This document shows positions 9,217-17,346 of a DNA stretch of 64,000 nt, piece by piece (within the stretch, counting starts at the first letter, position 1; every line of letters begins with the position of its first letter). Under the pieces are notes generated by a model. That model saw only the letters and a list, made by a program, of their open reading frames with translations, searched no databases and had not been told where the DNA came from. The translations under genes were made by a program, and so were the position numbers. This stretch comes from Chloroflexi bacterium 54-19 (lineage in GTDB: Bacteria; Chloroflexota; Chloroflexia; Chloroheliales; Chloroheliaceae): positions 186,001 through 250,000 of the forward strand of contig MKTJ01000072.1 of the NCBI GenBank assembly GCA_001898225.1, given 5' to 3'.

Positions 9217-9463
9217 ATGGCAGCTCGATTGCTCCTTTCAATATACTTACAAACCACATCAAAAACCGTTGATTCGCTGGCTTTCCGCTTTTCCTGAGAC
9301 CGGGTTACCCATTTACCTATCCTGGGGTTTTTTAGATAAGATGCCGCCCCCAACTTTTGCCTTTAGGAATACCAAAAGTGAAAACCCCTTCTTTTCTATT
9401 ATGCCCCAGGTGAGGTGGCCTTGTACATTACTGAAACGGTATGGCTAACAGTACCGAAATTGC

Positions 9464-10453
9464 TTAAAGAGGCGCAACCTCACGGTTCACCAGGTAGGTA
9501 GGAACTTGGCCTGACAGGGCTTCCAGCACGTTTCGAGCGCACTTCTTACGCATCTCAACTTCCGACTCTTCCGAATACCAGGCGGTGTGGGGAGTTAGAA
9601 TAACTTTATCCATCGCCAGGAAGGGATGCCCCGGTGAAATTGGTTCTTCCTCAATTACGTCCAGGGCGGCCCCGGCCAACCAACCTGCCTGCAAGGCTTC
9701 GACCAGGCCGGTTTCGTCAACTACCGGGCCACGGGCGGTATTTATTAGAAAAGCCGAAGACTTCATAAGCCGTAAGTTATCCCGGTTAATCATCCCCCTG
9801 GTTTCTGTGGTAAGGGGAGGGTGCAGGGAAACATAATCGGACCGGCTTAACACCTCATCCAGGGTGGCGGGTTCGGCCCCCATTTCCCGGATGATGCCCT
9901 GGTCTATATAGGGGTCGTAGGCCAGCACCTTCAGGCCAAAAGATAAGGCTTTAGGGGTCAAGGCCCTGGGAATCCGCCCGAAAGCCACCAGGCCCAAAAT
10001 CTGGTCCCGCAGCCGGTAAATCGGTCGCCCCAGTTTATAATCCCAGCGCCCGGCTTTAATCTGCTGGTTAAGAAGGGTCACTTTCCTGGCCCAACTTAAC
10101 AGCAAGGCCAGGGCGTGGTCCGACACTTCGTCCATACAGTAATCAGGCACATTAGCCACATAAATCCCTTTTTTGGTGGCCGCCGGTATATCCACGGTAT
10201 TCACCCCCACGCCAAAGCGTGAGATAACCTGGCACTTTTGGAGATTTTCAATAACCTTCTCGCCAAGAGGGGCATAGGTGTTGAGGATTGCGTCGGCATC
10301 ACGGCAGGCTTCGATAACCTCAGTCTCGGTCCGGCATTGGACATTCTTCACAAGCTCAAGGTCAGGGCCAAGCGCGGAGAGGACTTCCTCCTCATAACGC
10401 AAGTCCTCGTATTCATAATCTGTTACAACCACTTTCCATTTTGGTTGTTGCAT
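9464..10453 (-). CDS. D-isomer-specific 2-hydroxyacid dehydrogenase (CtBP-like)
   Basis: A 329-residue protein with the full D-2-hydroxyacid dehydrogenase layout. Catalytic Arg is in NTARGPVVDE, Glu in DVIEEEP and His in LTPHTAWYS. The substrate loop FGVGVNTVDIPAA is also intact. The Rossmann glycine motif is unusual: the expected GFGRIG reads AFGRIP, with the first and third Gly changed to Ala and Pro. The enzyme may bind NAD weakly or differently. It is the first gene of the leftward acid-sugar group and could reduce or oxidise a 2-keto acid from that route. GAGGA precedes the ATG at 10453. Confidence 0.87.
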   Translation of the reverse strand: MQQPKWKVVVTDYEYEDLRYEEEVLSALGPDLELVKNVQCRTETEVIEACRDADAILNTYAPLGEKVIENLQKCQVISRFGVGVNTVDIPAATKKGIYVANVPDYCMDEVSDHALALLLSWARKVTLLNQQIKAGRWDYKLGRPIYRLRDQILGLVAFGRIPRALTPKALSFGLKVLAYDPYIDQGIIREMGAEPATLDEVLSRSDYVSLHPPLTTETRGMINRDNLRLMKSSAFLINTARGPVVDETGLVEALQAGWLAGAALDVIEEEPISPGHPFLAMDKVILTPHTAWYSEESEVEMRKKCARNVLEALSGQVPTYLVNREVAPL

Positions 10454-10643
10454 GATAGCGCGTCCTCACTTTATCTGGTGATTGGTAAGTTCGGGTAAAT
10501 CTGGTGAGCAGTATTAGCAAGTCGGGCAACCATTCTTGCACAAATAAAGAATTATGTAAATTGAAGAAACCCTTCTAAAAAGGCCCAGGGATTGATTTCG
10601 CCTGATTCAGGTGGCAGTGAATTTCTTTAAGAGCGGGCCGGTT

Positions 10644-10672
10644 TTGACCTTTGATACAAACCCTGATGTAAT
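10644..10672 (+). promoter_or_regulatory. Promoter of the PAS/LOV histidine kinase
   Basis: TTGACC (10644-10649) and TGTAAT (10667-10672) are separated by 17 bp. Each matches the sigma-70 consensus at 5 of 6 positions. The ATG at 10766 would follow a leader of about 90 nt. Confidence 0.6.
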
Positions 10673-10765
10673 GTTTCATGTAAGGTGCATTTGTTATTAT
10701 TTAATACATGATTATTTACTTTAATAAGAGAAGTTATTTAACTTCACAATAAGGGTTTTTGCCAA

Positions 10766-13700
10766 ATGGCTAATTCGTCTGTACCTCTTGAACCGGGTTT
10801 AGATTTGGCTGGTACCAGCAACAGCCTTTACCCCGAGGCTGTGTCGAGTAGTGTTTACTCTAAAACTTTTGACCATATAACTTCACTTGCAGCCTTTATT
10901 TTTAAGATTCCTTTTGCTTTTGTCAGCCTGCTAAATAACGAAGGAAAATGGGATAATTTTTCCTCGCTCCCACAAATAGCTGAAACCGGCCATATCGTAG
11001 AATTTTACAAATATACTTTGCTTTCGCCTCAAATCCTGGTAGTTGGAGATACCTACCTGGATACCCGTTTCGCCAATTTACCCCTGGTGAGCCAGACACC
11101 TGCTATTCGTTTTTACGCCGGGATACCCCTGGCTACCGCGTCCGGGTTAGTTTTAGGGGTCCTTTCCCTGTTTGACCAGAGTCCGCGCACTTTTGAGGAA
11201 TCTCAGCAGCAACAACTTAAGGAACTGGCGGCAATTGTTATTCAATTGATAGAAGCCAATTCCCTCACCCTGGCTGCCGCGAGAAAACCGGCCCCCGAAG
11301 AACCCCAGGTAAAGATAAAGCAGAATAGCCCGGACGACATCCTTAAAAGGAGTGAAGAACAATACCGGATTTTAGCCCAGAACATTCCAAACCTGGCTGT
11401 TTACATGTTTGACCACAACTTAAAATTTATTTTAGCGGAGGGTCCAATTTTAGACCGGCTTCAAACGAGATGGTCAAAACAAGACCTGGAAGGTAAAACC
11501 TTATCGGAAGTTTTACCCGGACCGGTTGGGGCGCAACTGGCACCTCTCTATGAAAACGCCTTAAACGGGCAAACCACCGTTATTGAGAAGACCTACGGAG
11601 ACCGTATTTACCAAATTCAAGCTTTACCAGCCAGATTAGAAACGGGTGAAATATATGCCGGGCTTATAATTACCCAGGATGTAACCCAGGATAAACAGAT
11701 ACAGGAAGCGTTACAGGCCAGTGAGGCCCGATACCGGGAGCTTTACCTTACTTCTACCCGCCAGGCCCAGGAACTGGCTTTATTACACAAAGTGCGGACG
11801 ACACTTTCTTACCATAATGATTTACCCCATCTTTTCAAGTCCCTGGTAGAGCAAACCTCCCAGGAACTGGGTTATCCAAGTGTCTCCCTTTTATTAAAGC
11901 AGGGCGATATTCTAAAAGTAACCTTTGAAATAGGCTATCCCCTGGATTTTACAGAACTGCCCTTAAACGAGGGCGTTAGCGGTAGTGTGGCGCGGACCGG
12001 GCGGGCGCGGTTTGTTCCCGATATAAATAAAGACCCCGATTATGTGGGACGAAAAACCGAATCGATTTCAATGATTTCTATACCTCTCTTTGACCAGGAG
12101 CAGGTCGTTGGGATCCTGAATGTACAGGGTTCTCCAACTAATAAGCTGACAGAGGCCGATTTCAACTTACTGGAAATGCTTGGCGAATATGTTAGCCTGG
12201 CTATTCACCGCTCCACGCTCTATACCAGGGTTAAAGAACGCGAAGAAAACCTCCAGGCCGTAATAAAAAATGTGCCGGTTGTTTTGCACACCTTTGATAA
12301 GGATGGAATTTATACCCTGTCGGAAGGAAAGGGGTTGGCTGCCTTTGGCTTGCAGCCGGGGGAGATTGTAGGCAAAACGGTTAAAGATATTTTCGGTCAT
12401 AACCAGCAAATCCAGGAAGATACGAGACGTGCTTTAAGGGGCGAGAGTTTTAATACCTTTTTTGATGAAAAGGGGTTTATATTCGAATCTTACTATTCCC
12501 CAATAAAAAATCACCTTGGAGAAATAACCTCTGCAATTGAGGTAAGTATAAACATCACCGAAAAAAGACAGGCGGAAAACGACCTGCAAGCCGAAAGAGA
12601 TTTCGCTCTCCAGGTGATGCGAAACATGGCCCAGGGGCTTGTCGTTTTCCGGCCAGATTTTACAATTGAATATGCTAACCCGGCTTTCGCTAACATGGGA
12701 GGGTTTTTGTTAGAAGAATTAATCGGGAAAACCCCGTTCGACCTTCCGATAAATGCCCCGTTTCTGAAGTTTGCGGAAATGCCCTGGGACAAGTTGCAAG
12801 AGCAAAGCTCTAACTTTGAAATCGAACTTCTCCGAAAAGATGGGTCTTCATTTCAGGCTCAAGTTGCTACCGAACCAATCTACCGGACCGGGAAACTCAG
12901 CGGAATAGTTGCAGTCATATCAGATGTAACCGGGCAAAAAATGGTGGAGCAACAACTCAGAGGAAACCTGGCTAAAGAAAAAGAACTCGTTGAGATGAAA
13001 AATCGCCTTATCTCTTCGATATCACACGAATTTCGCACACCTTTAAGTGCTATTATCAGCTCGACCGAGTTACTGGAGTACTACAGCCAGAGATGGAGCG
13101 AAGAAAAGAAACTGGAGATACTTGGCCGGATAAGCTATTCAGCCAATAAGCTAACCAGTTTAATTGAAGATATTCTGGTTTATAGCCGGGCCGAAGGAGG
13201 AAAATTACAGTGTAACAGGGCCAGGTTAAATTTGACCCTTTTGTGTACCGACCTGGTAAATAGTTTTCAGGTAAATGCCGGGGCCGGCAAAATTTTAAGC
13301 TTTACCGAGATTGGGGAAAGCCAGGAGGCTTTCCTGGATCAAAAACTGGTAAATTATATCTTAAATAATTTGCTTTCAAACGCGATTAAGTACTCCGGTC
13401 CCGCGGGGCAGATAGACCTTGTGTTAGAGTGGCAGCCTGAGAAGGTAATTTTAAGGGTAAAAGATAACGGAATTGGTATTCCACTTCAGGACCAGGCCAA
13501 TTTATTCGAGCCTTTCCAGAGAGCCAGTAATGTTGGGAGCATCGCCGGGACCGGTTTTGGGCTGGTCATTGCCAAACAGAGTGTGCTGGCCCACCAGGGC
13601 CAGATAACTCTTGATAGCGAGGTGGGGCAGGGTACAACCTTTACCGTTACGCTTCCCCTGACCGGTACTTCAATTGAAGATAGTTATCAAAAGCCTGATG

Positions 13701-15679
13701 GAGAAAAAAACCTTTATCTTCCTACCGGAAATGAAGGGTTAACCGAGGCTGAAATCGTAACTCAAAGCCAAACCCCTTTTATGCGATCCTGGTTACTGGA
13801 ACAAGCGATTGAAGCGAGCAACAGTGGTTTTGTAGTAACCCTCGCCCACAACCACAAGACCCGTAATTCAATAATCTATGCTAGCAAGGGTTTTGAAAAG
13901 CTAACAGGTTATTTAAGGGAGGAAGTTATCGGTAAGAACTGTCGCTTTTTGCAAGGCGCTGACCTTGACCAGGAAGGGCTGGCAATCCTTCGCCGCTCAA
14001 TAAAAGAAGAACAATACTGTAAGGTGATAGTTCGTAACTACCGCAAAGATGGGAGCCTTTTTTACAATGAATTACAACTCTCCCCTATAAGAGACCATTC
14101 GGGTAAAGTTGTCTATTTTATTGGAATTCAAAACGATGTGAGCGAACGCATCAAAGCTGAAGCCGCACTGAACCGGAGTGAGCAGAAATTCAAAGCCCTC
14201 GTTGAGAACTCGCCGGACATTATTACCCGGTTTGACCGCAATGGGCGCTATCTTTACGCCAACCCCACCCTCGTAAAAATATCCGAAGGAACTTTAACGG
14301 CTGATATGGTAAAAGGTAAATCCCTTTCAGAGTTAGGGTTTTCTCAAGAACTCCTGGATGGTTATGAGGACCACATAAAGGAGGTATTTGAAACGGGAAA
14401 AACCACCACTTTTGAAGTGGCGCCAGAAATCCCCGACCGGCTCCGCCAATACTACCAGGCCCTGATGGTCCCGGAGTACAGTTCTGATGGGAAAGAGGTT
14501 GTTTCAGTCCTTTCTATCGGGCGGGATATTACAGACCTTAAACGAACTAATACCGCCCTGGAAGTCTCGGAAAAACGTTTGAGTTCAATCTTGAACAGTA
14601 TCACTGATGCTTTTATCACCCTTAACGCCGAATGGAAATTTACATACCTGAACCCAAGAGCGGAGAAATTGCTACAACAAAGTCGCGAGGAATTTCTTGG
14701 GAAAAATATCTGGGAAAAATTTCCAGAAGTAGTTGGCACTAACTTCTGGGAAAAATGTCACCTTGCCAGGAAGGAAATGCAAGCAGTAAATTTTGAAGAA
14801 TACTTCATGCCCCTGGCTTGCTGGTTGGATGTATATATTTATCCTTCCGAGGACGGAGTTCTCTCGGTATATTTTCATGATATAAGTAACCGTAAAGCGG
14901 TGGAAGAAGAATTAAAGAAAAGCGAAACACGGTTCAGGTCTTTAGTTGAGCAGGGGTCGGATATTGTCATTTTACTGGGAGCCGATAACCGCATTAAATA
15001 CGTAAGCCCTTCCGCCGGGCCAATGCTCGGCTACGATGCTGAAGATCTTCAACGGTTAATCGGGCAAAACTGGTTGGAAGATTTATTACCTTCAGAGAGA
15101 GCCACCATCGAGAGAATGTTGCCGGATTTCTTGAAAAACCCAGGCGAGAGCATGAAATTTGAATTACAGTTTCTGCACAAGAACGGGTTCAGGCTTTTTA
15201 GAGAAGTTACTTTCCAGAACTTGTTGCACCTGGCCGGGGTTGAAGCCATAGTAGTTAATAGCCGGGATATTCATGAGCGAAAACTGGCCGAAGAAGCGCT
15301 CCGTAAAAGCGAGCAGGAATACCGGTTATTGATGGAGCAGGCGCCGGTCGCAATTTATATTTGTGATGAAAAGGAAAAAATCCTGGAAGTAAATGAAGCC
15401 TGTTGTGCTTTGACGGGTTACAGCCGCGAAGAATTACTTCAAAGGAGTCTTCCTGACCTGGTTCCCAGGGAGTTAGAGGAAAACAAACGCACTCCAAGAC
15501 CACTGCTAGACCAGAATAATATTATTTCGAGGGTCAGAAGGCTCCGGCGCAAGGATGATAGCTGGATAAATGTTGAAACGAACTTGCGTCTGATTAAAGA
15601 TACCCGAATCGTAGGAATAGCCCGTAATATTTCAGAACAGAGCACCCAACCTCAATTAAAAGGGATGCACATTGATTGA
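10766..15679 (+). CDS. Multi-sensor histidine kinase with GAF, PAS and LOV domains
   Basis: A 1637-residue soluble-looking kinase with no clear membrane segment. Order: GAF (~25-165), PAS (~195-310), GAF (~335-485), two PAS (~495-735), HisKA with phospho-acceptor His754 in SISHEFRTPLS, and HATPase (~855-970) with NLLSNAIKY, DNGIGIP and GTGFGL. Beyond the kinase lies a LOV domain (~1010-1130) with the flavin-adduct Cys1059 in GKNCRFLQG and NYRKDGSLFYNEL. Four more PAS domains then run to the C-terminus. No receiver or output domain follows. LOV domains sense blue light by a Cys-flavin bond; the other sensors are undefined. A response regulator partner is not adjacent; the nearest is the single-domain protein at 50 kb. 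Confidence 0.95.
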   Translation: MANSSVPLEPGLDLAGTSNSLYPEAVSSSVYSKTFDHITSLAAFIFKIPFAFVSLLNNEGKWDNFSSLPQIAETGHIVEFYKYTLLSPQILVVGDTYLDTRFANLPLVSQTPAIRFYAGIPLATASGLVLGVLSLFDQSPRTFEESQQQQLKELAAIVIQLIEANSLTLAAARKPAPEEPQVKIKQNSPDDILKRSEEQYRILAQNIPNLAVYMFDHNLKFILAEGPILDRLQTRWSKQDLEGKTLSEVLPGPVGAQLAPLYENALNGQTTVIEKTYGDRIYQIQALPARLETGEIYAGLIITQDVTQDKQIQEALQASEARYRELYLTSTRQAQELALLHKVRTTLSYHNDLPHLFKSLVEQTSQELGYPSVSLLLKQGDILKVTFEIGYPLDFTELPLNEGVSGSVARTGRARFVPDINKDPDYVGRKTESISMISIPLFDQEQVVGILNVQGSPTNKLTEADFNLLEMLGEYVSLAIHRSTLYTRVKEREENLQAVIKNVPVVLHTFDKDGIYTLSEGKGLAAFGLQPGEIVGKTVKDIFGHNQQIQEDTRRALRGESFNTFFDEKGFIFESYYSPIKNHLGEITSAIEVSINITEKRQAENDLQAERDFALQVMRNMAQGLVVFRPDFTIEYANPAFANMGGFLLEELIGKTPFDLPINAPFLKFAEMPWDKLQEQSSNFEIELLRKDGSSFQAQVATEPIYRTGKLSGIVAVISDVTGQKMVEQQLRGNLAKEKELVEMKNRLISSISHEFRTPLSAIISSTELLEYYSQRWSEEKKLEILGRISYSANKLTSLIEDILVYSRAEGGKLQCNRARLNLTLLCTDLVNSFQVNAGAGKILSFTEIGESQEAFLDQKLVNYILNNLLSNAIKYSGPAGQIDLVLEWQPEKVILRVKDNGIGIPLQDQANLFEPFQRASNVGSIAGTGFGLVIAKQSVLAHQGQITLDSEVGQGTTFTVTLPLTGTSIEDSYQKPDGEKNLYLPTGNEGLTEAEIVTQSQTPFMRSWLLEQAIEASNSGFVVTLAHNHKTRNSIIYASKGFEKLTGYLREEVIGKNCRFLQGADLDQEGLAILRRSIKEEQYCKVIVRNYRKDGSLFYNELQLSPIRDHSGKVVYFIGIQNDVSERIKAEAALNRSEQKFKALVENSPDIITRFDRNGRYLYANPTLVKISEGTLTADMVKGKSLSELGFSQELLDGYEDHIKEVFETGKTTTFEVAPEIPDRLRQYYQALMVPEYSSDGKEVVSVLSIGRDITDLKRTNTALEVSEKRLSSILNSITDAFITLNAEWKFTYLNPRAEKLLQQSREEFLGKNIWEKFPEVVGTNFWEKCHLARKEMQAVNFEEYFMPLACWLDVYIYPSEDGVLSVYFHDISNRKAVEEELKKSETRFRSLVEQGSDIVILLGADNRIKYVSPSAGPMLGYDAEDLQRLIGQNWLEDLLPSERATIERMLPDFLKNPGESMKFELQFLHKNGFRLFREVTFQNLLHLAGVEAIVVNSRDIHERKLAEEALRKSEQEYRLLMEQAPVAIYICDEKEKILEVNEACCALTGYSREELLQRSLPDLVPRELEENKRTPRPLLDQNNIISRVRRLRRKDDSWINVETNLRLIKDTRIVGIARNISEQSTQPQLKGMHID

Positions 15680-15740
15680 GCCTGGAAAAAGGCATACCCG
15701 AACTTTTACTAATGCCCTCGAAATAAGAATTCTTTCAAAG

Positions 15741-15780
15741 GTCCCAACTTCCTCTTATAAACGGGGGCGTTGGGACTTTT
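15741..15780 (+). terminator. Rho-independent terminator
   Basis: GTCCCAAC (15741-15748) pairs with GTTGGGAC (15769-15776), followed by TTTT. It lies 60 bp after the histidine-kinase stop and directly before the stop of the convergent Pro/Thr-rich gene. Confidence 0.8.
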
Positions 15781-15783
15781 GTT

Positions 15784-16701
15784 TTACTTCTTACCGCCAC
15801 CCGGAAGTGGTATAGCAGTCGGAATTGGGGGAAGGCCCGGTATGACCGTGGGCAAAGCCCCTACTATCGGCGGTAAAGGTAGCTGGTTGCCGGGAGCAGC
15901 CGTAGGCGTGGCGGTCGGTTGAGCCGGGATAGGCGTAGCCGTTGGCCGTGGTTGTGACGTGGGTGTTGCCGTCGCCGTTGGTTGTGGTTCAGGGGTGGCA
16001 GTGGGTGCAGGTTGTGGCGAAGGAGTGGCCGTTGCGGGCGGTCTGGGTGTAACGGTAGGCGGGGCCGACCCGGGCGTAGAGGTAGGAGCAGGAGCAATCG
16101 GTTTAGCCGGGGCCGGTGTACTGGTAACCGGTTTAGGTCCGGTCGGCTGATTTGGCGGGGCCGGTGGATTATTGAGAGTAGGGCTGGGTGGGACCGGAGT
16201 GCCGGTCGGCGGGACCGGTTCAGAAGTCGGGTCGGACGATTTCGGGGTCGCGGTAGGTACAACGGTTGTACTGGCGAGGACCGAAGCCTGGCCTGACGGG
16301 GTGGTCGGTCCAACCTGGGCCGTACTGGTAATCCCTATAGCACCTTCGCCTGCGGGTTCGGAAGTGACCGGAGCGGCGGAAGTTGGTTCGAGGGTAGCCG
16401 CGGCTACCGCTTCTGGGCCTGACGTTGAGGTAGGGATTGCTGTTATCGTAGCAGACGGCTCCGAGGTCGAACCGGGCGTGTCGGTCGGGTTAATAATGAG
16501 GTCGTTGCCAACACCGTTGCGGTTACTGCCATTACCAGCCAGGCCCTGCCCCGTGCTACCAGCGGGAGTACCGCTAAGGCCTGTACCAAGTATCGCCGCA
16601 GTCACAACAAGGATGACCACAGCGACACCTGCGGCGATAAACCAGCGGCGGTTAATTTTGGTCAATAAGGGTTGTTTCGATTTATACAGGGGAGTATGCA
16701 T
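15784..16701 (-). CDS. Membrane-anchored Pro/Thr-rich low-complexity protein
   Basis: A 305-residue protein. A basic N-terminus (KSKQPLLTKINRRW) is followed by one membrane segment (~20-43, WFIAAGVAVVILVVTAAILG). The remaining ~260 residues are low-complexity, rich in Pro, Thr, Ser and Ala, with recurring TATPxPQP/TATPTxQPRP units. This looks like an extracytoplasmic stalk or wall-spanning linker with no folded domain at its end. The repetitive composition creates long open frames on the other strand, which I regard as shadows. Function unknown. Confidence 0.8.
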   Translation of the reverse strand: MHTPLYKSKQPLLTKINRRWFIAAGVAVVILVVTAAILGTGLSGTPAGSTGQGLAGNGSNRNGVGNDLIINPTDTPGSTSEPSATITAIPTSTSGPEAVAAATLEPTSAAPVTSEPAGEGAIGITSTAQVGPTTPSGQASVLASTTVVPTATPKSSDPTSEPVPPTGTPVPPSPTLNNPPAPPNQPTGPKPVTSTPAPAKPIAPAPTSTPGSAPPTVTPRPPATATPSPQPAPTATPEPQPTATATPTSQPRPTATPIPAQPTATPTAAPGNQLPLPPIVGALPTVIPGLPPIPTAIPLPGGGKK

Positions 16702-17346
16702 ACTTACCTGATGCCTCCTTCGAATTGTTCCTTAAAATTAATTTCCGGCTACCGGGCAGAAGGTACCGGAAATCGGTAGGGCAGCCCGGAACCGTCAAAC
16801 TGACCGAATGGGCCAACAGAAATTTAAGCGGTTAAGGACTGTCAGCCAGGGTGACTTTCAGTCATATTCGCTCAACCATCTTCGAATTAAGCGCAAAGGG
16901 AAAATAAATAAATATCACAGGTAGAAACTTCGAACAGTTTTACCTTCCCCGGTTAAAGCTATTGTTGTTACAGGGCACGCAAAAAAGAAGTCCGCGCTGA
17001 CCGCAAATTCACAAGAATAAAGGGGATAAAGAGAATGGAATAGACTCGTAACTCAATGGTTGCCATGTTACGAAAGTGAAGAAGTTGGAAGGACGAGGTT
17101 AGCAAAAAATAAAGGGCTCTCTTTTAATAATACATAGTTTGTTTACCCGATTTATTTCATCCCAAAAATTATGTAACAAGATATGTACCAGCAGGACCGG
17201 TTTTCCTCTATTTTCCAGAAATTAATACCAGGACCTTCTCGTTTGTTCTCGGTTAATAACCAGGAATTAACCCCCCAATTCTGCTTCCCAACAGGTTATA
17301 CGTTTAGAGGGTCGCTATGGATTTAAGATTTAGTAAATACTCTCTC
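16702..17346. other. Intergenic region (645 bp)
   Basis: AT-rich stretch upstream of the Pro/Thr-rich gene and downstream of the molybdopterin oxidoreductase gene. I see no gene, RNA or convincing hairpin. Confidence 0.5.

Noticed and set aside
15959-16711. Several long Gly/Val-rich rightward open frames
   Set aside because: They are mirror frames of the Pro/Thr-rich leftward gene, which has a clear membrane anchor and sensible composition.
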